A DNA stretch of 64,000 nucleotides from the NCBI GenBank assembly GCA_905233565.1, contig CAJOCL010000002.1, positions 79,988 to 143,987 of the forward strand, read 5' to 3'. Of the stretch, positions 44,001 through 52,366 are shown piece after piece. A model generated the notes under the pieces. That model worked only from the letters and a program-made list of their open reading frames with translations, was not told where the DNA came from and did not search any database. Origin of the DNA: an uncultured Synergistales bacterium. Lineage in GTDB: Bacteria > Synergistota > Synergistia > Synergistales > Aminobacteriaceae. Each line of letters starts with the position of its first letter. The stretch's first letter is position 1. Both the position numbers and the translations under genes were made by a program.

Positions 44001-44260
44001 AAATCGGCTCAAACCGTCCCGATGTTTTAGACTATGTAATAAACGGTCAGGTACAGTTAATCATCAATACGCCGCGTGAAAAAGCGTTCACGAAAACCGG
44101 GAACGCACTGCGCAGGGGGGCCGTGAAGGCCGGTATACCGTACATTACGACATTGGCCGGAGCTGATGCCGCTGCTGAGGGGATTATAACCGTAAAAGGC
44201 AGGGGCAGTAATTCGCAGTCATTAAAGAGCATAAAGGAATGGCATAATCTCATTCATTAG
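41033..44260 (+). CDS. carB: Carbamoyl-phosphate synthase large subunit
   Basis: 1075 residues, full length. Two homologous halves each begin with an ATP-grasp entry motif ([26 protein letters not shown] and [26 protein letters not shown]) and carry GAGGGLVYN / [9 protein letters not shown] ATP loops and [18 protein letters not shown] / [16 protein letters not shown]. The MGS-like allosteric domain follows from about 935 ([33 protein letters not shown]). It makes carbamoyl phosphate for arginine and pyrimidines with carA, which is not in the window. GGAAGTG precedes the ATG. Confidence 0.98.
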   Translation: [1075 protein letters not shown]

Positions 44261-44267
44261 CATTATA

Positions 44268-44312
44268 AAAAAACACCTCCCGTAAAATTCAGGGGGTGTT
44301 ATTTTTTTTTTA
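44268..44312. terminator. Bidirectional intrinsic terminator between carB and rlmB
   Basis: AACACCTCCC pairs with GGGGGTGTT, flanked by an A-tract and a run of T residues, usable in both directions by the convergent genes. Confidence 0.85.
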
Positions 44313-45068
44313 TGACAATATAAAATTCCTTGACCATTCAAAAATTCCTATTGCAGCTGCGACACTTGCATTGAGTGAGCTTACACCTTCCTGCTTAATC
44401 GGTATGCGTTTGAGGATGTCGCAGTTCTCGCTGACTAGGCGTGATAACCCTTCACCTTCAGCACCTATGACTAATGCGCAGCGTTCGGGGAGTTTTTCAG
44501 CCCATATTGAAGACTCAGATTTTCCGTCAAGGCCGACTATCCAGAAATCAGCAGCCTTTAATCTCTCTATAGTGCGTGTTATATTCGCAACGGGAATAAG
44601 CGGAAGCCTCAGCGATGCACCCGCGCTTGTCTTTATAACAGTATCATTGGGAATCGCTGCTCTTCTCTTAGCGTAAATGACACAAGATGCTCCGCCTGCT
44701 TCTGCCGAACGTATAACGGCACCGAGATTTTGCGGATCTTCTATGTGATCAAGAACTACAATTAAAGCGTTATTCAGACCCTCAAGAGTTTTAATGAAAT
44801 CATCAAGCTCTATAATTTTTGACTGTGTAAGACGGCATATTACACCCTGATGTTTTTCACCGCCTGAAAGTTTATCGAGTGCTTCAGGCTTTGCAATCTG
44901 CCACGTTACATTTTTGCTCCGCGCAAGGTCTAAAAGCTCATCAAGGAACGGCGGACGTACATTATCGGCTATTATCAGCTTTGAACACCGTGATGGCGAT
45001 TTAGCAAGCAGATCTATAACCGGCTTACGTCCCCTGCATATATCGCCGTTCTGTTTTAAGTCGTTCAT
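44310..45068 (-). CDS. rlmB: 23S rRNA (guanosine-2'-O)-methyltransferase, RlmB/TrmH (SpoU) family
   Basis: 252 residues. N-terminal substrate-binding domain (GRKPVIDLLAKSPSRCSKLIIAD, KHQGVICRL), then the SPOUT domain with its three motifs: DHIEDPQNLGAVIRSAEAGGASCVIYAKRR, LVIGAEGEGLSRLVSENCD and IPIKQEGVSSLNASVAAAIGIFEW. This matches RlmB, which methylates G2251 in the ribosomal P site, although related SpoU enzymes with other targets share the pattern. Convergent with carB; monocistronic. Confidence 0.9.
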   Translation of the reverse strand: MNDLKQNGDICRGRKPVIDLLAKSPSRCSKLIIADNVRPPFLDELLDLARSKNVTWQIAKPEALDKLSGGEKHQGVICRLTQSKIIELDDFIKTLEGLNNALIVVLDHIEDPQNLGAVIRSAEAGGASCVIYAKRRAAIPNDTVIKTSAGASLRLPLIPVANITRTIERLKAADFWIVGLDGKSESSIWAEKLPERCALVIGAEGEGLSRLVSENCDILKRIPIKQEGVSSLNASVAAAIGIFEWSRNFILS

Positions 45069-45193
45069 GTTTTATCAAAACTCCTTGTCTTAAAGATATT
45101 AAATAAATATACAGCAAAAATGTTACAGTGAATATACTCTCTCTTAATTTTTGTATAATAGAATAGATTTTAATGAAAGGATTTTTACGTGTA

Positions 45194-46279
45194 ATGAGCA
45201 GATTCCTTCACAAAAAATATAACCCGCTCATGCCGTATGACACAAGCGGCGAAGTTGAGAGCATGAAGGGTTATATACGCCTTAACACAAATGAGTCTCC
45301 TTTTCCGCCCTCGCCGAAAGCAATAGCATATTCACATGAAGCATCACTGGGCCTGAATTACTATTCTGATCCTGAATGCAGGCTGCTTGCCGAAAAAATT
45401 TCAGAACTTAATAATGTTAAACCTTCTGAAATAGTTTTCGGGAACGGTTCAGATGAGATTCTGAATTTCATATTCACCGCTTTCTGTGAAAAAGGAGCGG
45501 CATTCCCTAACATAACATATTCATTTTACAAGATACTCGCAAAATTTCATGAAGTCAGTTACATTACTGTGCCGTTAAAGAATTTCATGATTTCGCCGTC
45601 ATATTACAGGAACGTAAAAGGCAGGACGTTATTAATCGCAAACCCTAACGCGCCTACAGGGATTGCGTTAACGTTAAGCGAGCTTGAGGAAATAATAACT
45701 TCAAACCCTGAAAGTTTAATCGTAATTGACGAAGCATATGTTGATTTTGGTGCAGAAAGCGCGGTCAAATTCATTCACGAATATGATAACGTCATAATAA
45801 CTCGGACATTCTCAAAATCACGCTCAATGGCAGGGGCACGGCTGGGCTGGTGCATGACAAATGAAGAGATAGCTAATGACATCAAAAAAATCAAAAATAC
45901 GGTAACGCCCTACAACATAAACGCAATGACTCAGGCCGCAGGATTAGGAGCGCTCGAAGACGAGGAATATACACGCAGGAATATTGACATTATATGCAGG
46001 GTCAGGGATAACGTGAAAAACAGGTTAATTGAAATGGGGTTCAGCGTTCTTAACTCGTCTGCAAATTTCCTTTTCGTCAAACATGAAGCCATAAGCGGCG
46101 AAAAGATATTCAATTCTCTCAGGAAAAACAGAATAATGATACGGCATTTCAGCAGCCCGGTTTCAATATCTGATTACAATAGAATAACAATCGGAACTCC
46201 TGAGCAGATGCAGGTTCTTCTTGAGGTAATGAAAGGAATAATTGAAAATGAGAGAGAGCAGCATAACGCGAAAGACTAA
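45194..46279 (+). CDS. hisC: Histidinol-phosphate aminotransferase
   Basis: About 361 residues from ATG 45194 (SRFLHKKYNPLMPYD); AAAGGA lies 12 nt upstream, whereas the ORF-track ATG at 45173 has none. Fold-type I PLP enzyme: GYIRLNTNESPFPPSPKA, VFGNGSDEILNFIF, IANPNAPTGIALTLSELE, VIDEAYVDFG, and TRTFSKSRSMAGARLGW with the PLP lysine. It makes histidinol phosphate. hisB overlaps its 3' end; the other his genes are not nearby. Confidence 0.93.
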   Translation: MSRFLHKKYNPLMPYDTSGEVESMKGYIRLNTNESPFPPSPKAIAYSHEASLGLNYYSDPECRLLAEKISELNNVKPSEIVFGNGSDEILNFIFTAFCEKGAAFPNITYSFYKILAKFHEVSYITVPLKNFMISPSYYRNVKGRTLLIANPNAPTGIALTLSELEEIITSNPESLIVIDEAYVDFGAESAVKFIHEYDNVIITRTFSKSRSMAGARLGWCMTNEEIANDIKKIKNTVTPYNINAMTQAAGLGALEDEEYTRRNIDIICRVRDNVKNRLIEMGFSVLNSSANFLFVKHEAISGEKIFNSLRKNRIMIRHFSSPVSISDYNRITIGTPEQMQVLLEVMKGIIENEREQHNAKD

Positions 46280-46835
46280 AGAGACTGACATAAATTTATC
46301 GCTTAATCTTGACGGTACGGGGAAAAATGAAATTTCTACAGGCTGCGGATTTCTGGATCATATGCTGATTTTATTTGCCTCACATGGCCGCTTTGATCTT
46401 AAAGTTAAATGCAGGGGAGATTATGATGTTGATTTTCATCACACTGTCGAAGATGTAGGGATTTGCTTGGGTCAGGCATTTTTTGAGGCATTGGGCGAAA
46501 AGAAAGGTATTAACCGTTACGGGGATATTATTTTGCCTATGGACGAGGCTTTAATAATGACGGCCGTAGATTTTTCGGGAAGGGCGTATCTTTGCTGGAA
46601 CGTTAATATTGAGGCTCAGAAAGTCGGGGATTTTGATACGGAACTTGCTGAAGAGTTCTGGCTCGGTTTTGTAAGAAATTCGCTTTGTACTCTGCATTTC
46701 AGGCAGCTTTCAGGGAAAAACGCTCATCACATTATAGAATGTTCATTCAAATCAGCAGCCCGAAGCATATCTCAGGCAGTGAAAATTAACCCTGAATACG
46801 CCGATGAAATTCCGTCAACAAAAGGATTAATATAA
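46248..46835 (+). CDS. hisB: Imidazoleglycerol-phosphate dehydratase
   Basis: About 195 residues, the monofunctional form. The paired manganese-binding motifs are present: GFLDHMLILFASHGRFDLKVKCRGDYDVDFHHTVEDVGICLG and the second copy FVRNSLCTLHFRQLSGKNAHHIIECSFKSAARS. It catalyses the sixth step of histidine synthesis. The ATG at 46248 lies inside hisC (32-nt overlap), so the two are coupled. The ORF-track TTG at 46242 is two codons earlier and less likely. Confidence 0.96.
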   Translation: MRESSITRKTKETDINLSLNLDGTGKNEISTGCGFLDHMLILFASHGRFDLKVKCRGDYDVDFHHTVEDVGICLGQAFFEALGEKKGINRYGDIILPMDEALIMTAVDFSGRAYLCWNVNIEAQKVGDFDTELAEEFWLGFVRNSLCTLHFRQLSGKNAHHIIECSFKSAARSISQAVKINPEYADEIPSTKGLI

Positions 46836-46875
46836 AAATTACCGGGTCAGAGAGTTTTTATTTTCTCCGCCCGGT
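46834..46875 (-). terminator. Intrinsic terminator of the C_GCAxxG gene
   Basis: On the minus strand ACCGGG...GAGA pairs with TCTC...CCCGGT, followed by AATTTTTA. It may also stabilise the hisB 3' end. Confidence 0.7.
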
Positions 46876-46888
46876 CTTGGATTTACCG

Positions 46889-47359
46889 CTATGCTGCCGG
46901 CACTGAAAGTTTTCCGTCATCAATGAGCGCGTTTGCTACCCATTCGGCAACAACGCCCGTAATCTCGATGCAGTGTGCTTTTCTTTCCGGAGACATGAAG
47001 TTATCTCCTGCCCACTGGCGGGTCATTACCCTGCAGCACGTTGCGCCGTATTTTTCCTTCACGAAATCATGAAGCCCCTTTGCAACCTCGAACATTTTCG
47101 GATTCATGGGCTGGCCTTTTGTACGTCCGTAGACTATGCCCAACGCCATTTCACCGCCTGAAACTGCGCCGCATAAGCACTGGGCTTTACCCAGACCGAT
47201 CGGGAAACTTGAGGCCATTTTCACGATGTTGTCATCAAACGGCTTGCCTAAAGCGTCGTTGATTGTCTGCAGGACGGCTTCAGAACAAAAGAAAGTTCCG
47301 CTTCTGAAATATTCCTCTGCAGTATTGCGGATTGATTTTACATACTCTTCACGTGTCAT
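46889..47359 (-). CDS. C_GCAxxG_C_C family protein
   Basis: About 156 residues from ATG 47359 (TREEYVKSIRNTAEEYF), 10 nt after GGAGGG; the ORF-track TTG at 47377 is within that site. CSEAVLQTINDAL, GLGKAQCLCGAVSGGEMALGIVYG and GATCCRVMTRQW carry the conserved cysteines of this family, thought to be redox or metal-binding in anaerobes; no activity is established. The TDT-type transporter gene lies 27 nt upstream in the same direction, so they may share a transcript. Confidence 0.88.
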   Translation of the reverse strand: MTREEYVKSIRNTAEEYFRSGTFFCSEAVLQTINDALGKPFDDNIVKMASSFPIGLGKAQCLCGAVSGGEMALGIVYGRTKGQPMNPKMFEVAKGLHDFVKEKYGATCCRVMTRQWAGDNFMSPERKAHCIEITGVVAEWVANALIDDGKLSVPAA

Positions 47360-47385
47360 AATAATTTTACCCTCCAAAATTTATA

Positions 47386-48291
47386 TTACTTCGCGCTGCT
47401 GAATATAAATATCACGTAGCGCACAAGTACCCATAAGACTATTACCGCTGCTATGACGGTCTGGACATCGCATAAAGTCCCCTGCCATGAAAAGCCGGTG
47501 AAAGCCGCCGACATTTTTACGGCTATTGCGCTTATAACCAGAGGGAATGTAAAAGCTGAATGGCTCGGCATGAATGCACCTCTGAAAGTAAGCAGGAAAT
47601 ATATAATCCCTGCAGCCCAGAAAAATATTGAGAACACAAGCAGCGCATGAACTATATACGCGTTTTTTTCAGGAAATGAAACCATGTATCCGGCCAGCAA
47701 TAATGATGCAGGAGCAGCAAATATTACCGTTGTTGGCATTGCAGGAGCAGGAATTTCGCCGACAATCCAGACCCTGTAGCAGACGATTAAAAGAAGCAGT
47801 ATATATGTTACGAGTCCGAACCAGAAAGCATAACGGCCGATTTCAAGCCTTCCCGTTACGGGAGCCGAAACGCTCGCAACCGCAATCCCCACATAGACTA
47901 TGAACCATGACGGAAATACTTTCTTCACGGCAAAGCCCTTAACCGCAAAATTCATGGTGAACCATATTATCAACAGTACATGACATATAACGCCGATATA
48001 CCAGATTATGCCCGCACAGTCTGAACAGTAAGGCTTTACATAACCGGCCAGAAGCATGGTAGCCATTGTTATTGTCGGGAAGACGCTGGCCGCTACGGGA
48101 TTGCTCAGAGGCTCAGAAAGTTTTTTGTTCAGTATTAAGACTTTCAGGACATACGGAACATAAAGAACGAACGCAATAACGCCGAGTGCTAATCTTGCCT
48201 CATTGCTGTATGACTGTACAAGATTGCCGAGTGCAAAAAGACCGAGAATAAGCCCGGCGATAGGAATAGGATAACGCTTCAGGAAATCCAT
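47386..48291 (-). CDS. TDT/SLAC1-type (TehA, C4-dicarboxylate) transporter
   Basis: 301 residues with about ten hydrophobic helices. PIPIAGLILGLFALGNLVQSY opens the protein, followed by NPVAASVFPTITMATMLLAGYV and the NFAVKGFAVKKVFPSWFIVYVGIAVASVSAP stretch, typical of the tellurite-resistance/dicarboxylate transporter family whose structure resembles SLAC1 anion channels. Candidate substrates are C4-dicarboxylates, formate or other anions; fumC is the next gene upstream, which fits dicarboxylate metabolism but is not proof. GAGGAGG precedes the ATG by 12 nt. Confidence 0.82.
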   Translation of the reverse strand: MDFLKRYPIPIAGLILGLFALGNLVQSYSNEARLALGVIAFVLYVPYVLKVLILNKKLSEPLSNPVAASVFPTITMATMLLAGYVKPYCSDCAGIIWYIGVICHVLLIIWFTMNFAVKGFAVKKVFPSWFIVYVGIAVASVSAPVTGRLEIGRYAFWFGLVTYILLLLIVCYRVWIVGEIPAPAMPTTVIFAAPASLLLAGYMVSFPEKNAYIVHALLVFSIFFWAAGIIYFLLTFRGAFMPSHSAFTFPLVISAIAVKMSAAFTGFSWQGTLCDVQTVIAAVIVLWVLVRYVIFIFSSAK

Positions 48292-48563
48292 GACAAATTA
48301 ATACCTCCTCAAAAATTTTTAAGGCTGTCTCAGAATTTACGCGTGAAAAACGGGAAAGTTCAGAGAGAAGCCGAAACGAGAATATTTATTACTGCCTGCA
48401 GCACGTGCATTACAGTTTACGCATCACATAAATTTTGTCTTATTCATGTTTATCCCCGTTCAGCTCCCTTCATTTTAATTTTAATTTAAGGTAAGTTAAT
48501 ACTTTTGACTGAAAATTATAATATCAGCATTTATTATTAATTTCTATAACGATTTTTCATTAC
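48292..48563 (-). other. 272-nt gene-free leader upstream of the TDT transporter gene
   Basis: No CDS of normal size is seen. On the minus strand GGGGATAAAC precedes ATGAATAAGACAAAATTTATGTGA (48447-48424), a 7-codon reading frame, and palindromes GCACGTGC and CTGCAG follow. It could be a leader-peptide regulated 5' UTR. No known riboswitch is recognised, and no clear terminator for fumC was found. Confidence 0.3.
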
Positions 48564-49928
48564 TCAGACCATATTTTCAGGGACAATATATTTTTCGTAC
48601 TCTTCAGCCGTCAAAAAACCTAATGAAACGGCGGCTTCTTTCAGCGTTATATTATTTCTGTGTGCATGTTTTGCGATTTTAGCGGCGTTGTCATAACCTG
48701 TATGAGGGTTTAACGCCGTAACAAGCATCAATGATTTCGATAAATTCTCCCGCATTTTTTCAATGTTCGGACGTATACCGGCAAGGCACTTTTGTGTAAA
48801 GAACCTGAATGTACCGGCTAAAATATTTACAGACTGAAGGAAGTTATAGGCAATTAAGGGCAGAAATACATTCAGCTGAAAATTTCCCTGACTTGCCGCA
48901 AATCCTATAGCCGAATCATTCCCCATTACCTGAACGGCTGCCATTGTCATTGCCTCGCACTGTGTAGGATTGACTTTTCCCGGCATTATCGAACTTCCCG
49001 GCTCATTCTCAGGAATTGAAATCTCGCCTAATCCGCATCTCGGCCCCGATGAAAGCCAGCGTATATCATTGGCAATTTTCATAATGTCAGCTGCTAAAGC
49101 CTTCAATGCCCCGTGAACGTATGCCGTTGAACTTTGTGACGTCAAAGAATAGAACTTGTTGGAACTTGTAGTGAAGGGCTGCCCCGTCAATTCAGAAATT
49201 TCATGTGCTGACTGTTCCGCAAAACCCTTCGGAGCGTTAAGCCCCGTACCTACCGCTGTACCGCCGAGAGCAAGAGGATATAATTTTTTCATGGCCTCTG
49301 AAATTGAGTTTTTCCCCCTCGATAACATTTCCTGCCACGCTGAAATCTCCTGCCCGAAAGTTATCGGCACTGCGTCCTGTAAATGCGTCCTGCCTGTTTT
49401 GATTACGTTCATGTTCTCATTTTTCAGGCGTTCAAGAACTTTTATACCCTCATCAAGAGACGGAAAAAGTTTCTGCGTAATTTCAATAACTGCCGCTATG
49501 TTTATTGCTGTCGGGAAAGTGTCATTTGAACTTTGCGACATGTTGACATGATCGTTGGGGTGCAGGAGTTTTTCGCCTGCTAATTCGTTTCCCCTGCCTG
49601 CTATAACCTCGTTGACGTTCATATTTGTCTGAGTTCCCGAACCTGTCTGAAAGACAACAAGCGGAAAATGAGCATCAAGTTTTCCTGCTGAAATCTCATC
49701 GCATACTGAAGTTATTAAATTCATCCGCTTTTCGTCCAATCGTCCTGCCTTGAAATTTGCGATCGCTGAGGCTTTCTTGATTACTGAAAGCGCATAAATT
49801 ATCGGCATGGGCATACGCTCAGTATTCTGCGGAAAATTCTCAATGCTTCTCTGTGTCTGAGCCCCCCAGTATGACCATGAAGGGACTTTTATTTCACCCA
49901 TTGAGTCGCGTTCAGTTCTGTATTCCAT
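48564..49928 (-). CDS. fumC: Class II fumarate hydratase
   Basis: 454 residues. RTERDSMGEIKVPSWSYWGAQTQRS, FQTGSGTQTNMNVNEVIAGRGN, KTGRTHLQDAVPITFGQEISAW and the signature GSSIMPGKVNPTQCEAM identify an iron-independent, oxygen-stable FumC. It interconverts fumarate and malate. TAEEYEKYIVPENMV is a normal FumC C-terminus. AAGGAG lies 14 nt before the ATG, a spacing also seen for several other genes here. Confidence 0.97.
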   Translation of the reverse strand: MEYRTERDSMGEIKVPSWSYWGAQTQRSIENFPQNTERMPMPIIYALSVIKKASAIANFKAGRLDEKRMNLITSVCDEISAGKLDAHFPLVVFQTGSGTQTNMNVNEVIAGRGNELAGEKLLHPNDHVNMSQSSNDTFPTAINIAAVIEITQKLFPSLDEGIKVLERLKNENMNVIKTGRTHLQDAVPITFGQEISAWQEMLSRGKNSISEAMKKLYPLALGGTAVGTGLNAPKGFAEQSAHEISELTGQPFTTSSNKFYSLTSQSSTAYVHGALKALAADIMKIANDIRWLSSGPRCGLGEISIPENEPGSSIMPGKVNPTQCEAMTMAAVQVMGNDSAIGFAASQGNFQLNVFLPLIAYNFLQSVNILAGTFRFFTQKCLAGIRPNIEKMRENLSKSLMLVTALNPHTGYDNAAKIAKHAHRNNITLKEAAVSLGFLTAEEYEKYIVPENMV

Positions 49929-49972
49929 ATTAATATTAAAATCTCCTTGTCATTTTTCAGGAATTATAGCGC

Positions 49973-50012
49973 AAAAAAATTATCCCCTCTGCCTTAAAAT
50001 AGCAGGGGGGGT
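49973..50012 (-). terminator. Intrinsic terminator of the yedF-DUF3343 operon
   Basis: On the minus strand CCCCCCTGC pairs with GCAGAGGGG around TATTTTAAG and is followed by TAATTTTTTT. Confidence 0.85.
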
Positions 50013-50027
50013 TTTAATCTTTAATCT

Positions 50028-50279
50028 TTAACAAAATTTCATGCGTTCCGGCTTTCCTTCCTCGCCGTCAAAGAATTTCAGGATATTAACTTCATTTTCA
50101 GAAATAATATCAGTGATTTTCTTTCTGTCGCTCTCATCGTGAAACATCACGCAGACACCGCAGCACTTGTCCGCTTCTCTGGGTGTCGGCGAAAATGTAC
50201 ACTTCACGCCCTCAGCCTTGAGAATGTCATAGAGTTTCTGAGCGTTTTTTACGTCAGGGAAAAGGACATAATGCCTCAA
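50028..50279 (-). CDS. DUF3343 protein (putative thiol/selenium carrier-like)
   Basis: 83 residues. HYVLFPDVKNAQKLYDILKAEGVKCTFSPTPREADKCCGVCVMF is the DUF3343 pattern: a ferredoxin-like fold with a C-terminal half carrying adjacent cysteines (CCGVC). The family often sits beside yedF and selenium genes in anaerobes and has been suggested as a sulfur or selenium carrier; this remains unproven. The ATG overlaps the end of the double-cubane protein gene by 4 nt, so its synthesis is coupled to that enzyme. Confidence 0.85.
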   Translation of the reverse strand: MRHYVLFPDVKNAQKLYDILKAEGVKCTFSPTPREADKCCGVCVMFHDESDRKKITDIISENEVNILKFFDGEEGKPERMKFC

Positions 50280-51553
50280 TTTCCGAGCATCTCCAAGAAT
50301 GCGCCGATTCTCGTTTTCAGCTGTTCCGCGTCCTGATCCGTGTAATCTGTCTCAATTCCGAGAACGGGAATACCGGCCTTTTTCAGTTCGCGTTCGACAA
50401 AATGACCCTCAATGTCATATATATTGCAGAATTTCAGGTTCATATCGATAACGCCGTCAGCCTTGTACTCTTCCGCGAGGCGTTTAATGTCGTCAATCCT
50501 CTCAAAGTTAGGCGTGAAACATGCACAGTGTATGGCTCCCATGTATCTTTCAGTGAGGTGTTTTATCATTTCGTCAACCGTTGAGCCTGACTCATCAACG
50601 CATTTTTCATAGTAACGTATGCCGGTACACATTTCCTCACAGACTACGGCACCGCCGAGAGTTTCAATTATGTGATGTACTTTCCAGTTGGGAATTGAGA
50701 GCGGAGTACCCGTCAGCAATATTCTTTTTGCGCCCTTTTTGAAAACTGAAACTCCGTTCTTTGCGCGTGTTTCAAGCTCATCACATAATTTGTTTATCTG
50801 AGCCGTAATTCTCGCAGGGTCATCGTAGAATGCAATCTGCGTGATTAACAGGACATCTTTGCCGCTTATCGGGATATTTTCAAGTTTCCTGAAATCTGAA
50901 AGCCTTTGAAGTGCCTTTCTTTTCTTGTTTAACAGGACTATTGCAGAACGCAGATTCTCAGGAGTAACTTTGTTGCCTGTCAGTTCCTCGCATTTTTTCA
51001 GGTAGCCTTTAATTTCGTCTGCCCAGTGTTCGTAATCCTTCGGCCTCTTCATCTGCGGAATGTCCATTACATACACCGGTGCATCTTCCGCTAAAATCTC
51101 CCATGCTTTTTTCTTTCCGTCGCATGTATTTTCGCCCACGAACATATCGGCAAGCCTGAAAAACGGGCATGTCCTGTCAAATCTCGCGCCTAAACTTGCC
51201 TTTATTAACGGGCATGTAGCCGCCGGGAGTTTCTTTTCGCCGCCGGGAACCCAGAACTGTGAACCAGAACAAAGACCCGTTGAAATTGCTCCTGCTGCTA
51301 CGGGTATTTCGTCAGGAACGTGAATGCAGAAAGTGCCGACAACTTTTCCGCCGTTCTTTTTGTGTTCGACAAGCTCGGCCGGCCTTATGCCGTGAATTTC
51401 AGCTACTACCATGTTGAAGTAGTCCATTCCTTCGGGCCTGTTCTCCTGTGAAAGATAGACATCTCCGAACGCTCCCGGAAGAGCCTCGCATAACAGGTCA
51501 TGCGTTTTTACGTCCATTCCGAGTTTTTCCCACATCTCGTGATAATCTGCCAT
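50276..51553 (-). CDS. Double-cubane-cluster-type reductase (2-hydroxyacyl-CoA dehydratase superfamily)
   Basis: 425 residues. MWEKLGMDVKTHDLLCEALPGAF, YFNMVVAEIHGIRPAELVEHKKNGGKVVGTFCIHVPDEIPVAAGAISTGLCSG, then GARFDRTCPFFRLADMFVGENTCDGKKKAWE, and in the second half CACFTPNFERIDDIKRL with DMNLKFCNIYDIEGHFVERELKKAGIPVLGIETDYTDQDAEQLKTRIGAF match the double-cubane-cluster proteins related to HgdB/BadD. Such proteins take electrons from an ATP-hydrolysing activator (next-but-one gene). Several Cys (GTFC, GLC, RTC, ENTC, CAC, KFC) can serve as cluster ligands. The natural substrate is unknown. Confidence 0.85.
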   Translation of the reverse strand: MADYHEMWEKLGMDVKTHDLLCEALPGAFGDVYLSQENRPEGMDYFNMVVAEIHGIRPAELVEHKKNGGKVVGTFCIHVPDEIPVAAGAISTGLCSGSQFWVPGGEKKLPAATCPLIKASLGARFDRTCPFFRLADMFVGENTCDGKKKAWEILAEDAPVYVMDIPQMKRPKDYEHWADEIKGYLKKCEELTGNKVTPENLRSAIVLLNKKRKALQRLSDFRKLENIPISGKDVLLITQIAFYDDPARITAQINKLCDELETRAKNGVSVFKKGAKRILLTGTPLSIPNWKVHHIIETLGGAVVCEEMCTGIRYYEKCVDESGSTVDEMIKHLTERYMGAIHCACFTPNFERIDDIKRLAEEYKADGVIDMNLKFCNIYDIEGHFVERELKKAGIPVLGIETDYTDQDAEQLKTRIGAFLEMLGN

Positions 51554-51560
51554 TTTAATA

Positions 51561-52349
51561 TTAATCCTCCCTCATGTAATTTATCCTTTTACCCTCACAG
51601 TAAGGGCAGTTCTCATAAACAAAGTCATAATTCCCGTTTATGTCGCAGAAATTTTCAAGTATCCTGTATTTTCTGCCTGAATAGATTTCGTCTATCTGCC
51701 TGTAAATTCCTGCACCGTCCTGCACACGGACAGGGATAAATTTTTCAGGCTCATCAGAAAATTTAATTTCCCGCGATATTTCGGAAATTAATTCCACGCG
51801 TTCACCGGGATCAAGAAATTTCGTGTAATATTCGAGTATATAAACCTGCATTCCCGTTAATTCCGTCCTGAATTTCAAGCCCTCAATAAGCGTATTAAGT
51901 TTGTTTAACAGCATTGAATGCGTTAAACATTTTTCCATGCTTAAACGCTTATTGCCGTATACCCTGAAAATCTCATTGAATAGAGCATTTTCCGAGCCTT
52001 TTCTGTAAACAAATATATTTTTGTCTTTCAGCTTTGACATTTCACGGGTCATAACAGGGCAGAAGTCATCAACAACGATTATTTTGCTGCTGTGAATTAA
52101 CGGACACTTGTCGGTCTTTGCGTAAGTTACCGTAGCATCAACAAGCGGACATAATCCTTCTTCCACCGAAAATTTAAGAATACTGCCGTCCATTCCGTGA
52201 ACGGGAATAGCCCAAAGCCCCAGTGAATTTAGAGCGTCAAAAGGGGCATGTGAGCCGATACAGCCTATAACGTCATCACGCATTACGGCCTTTACGTAGG
52301 CTTCACGCCTCAGACCTTCAACACGTCCGATAACATCATCAATATTCAT
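51561..52349 (-). CDS. Short 2-hydroxyacyl-CoA dehydratase-like (HgdB-fold) protein
   Basis: 262 residues, well below the 370-430 typical of HgdB-type subunits. CIGSHAPFDALNSLGLWAIPVHG corresponds to the cluster-binding N-terminal motif (CSYVPEEL-type) of the family, and VEEGLCPLVDATVTYAKTDKCPLIHSSKIIVVDDFCPV has three more Cys in the expected arrangement. The C-terminal end adds NYDFVYENCPYCEGKRINYMR with a CPYC pair. The second Rossmann-like half seems missing or replaced. It may be an accessory subunit or assembly factor for the double-cubane enzyme. The ribosome-binding site is weak. Confidence 0.65.
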   Translation of the reverse strand: MNIDDVIGRVEGLRREAYVKAVMRDDVIGCIGSHAPFDALNSLGLWAIPVHGMDGSILKFSVEEGLCPLVDATVTYAKTDKCPLIHSSKIIVVDDFCPVMTREMSKLKDKNIFVYRKGSENALFNEIFRVYGNKRLSMEKCLTHSMLLNKLNTLIEGLKFRTELTGMQVYILEYYTKFLDPGERVELISEISREIKFSDEPEKFIPVRVQDGAGIYRQIDEIYSGRKYRILENFCDINGNYDFVYENCPYCEGKRINYMRED

Positions 52350-52366
52350 GACTAAATTTTACTTTT

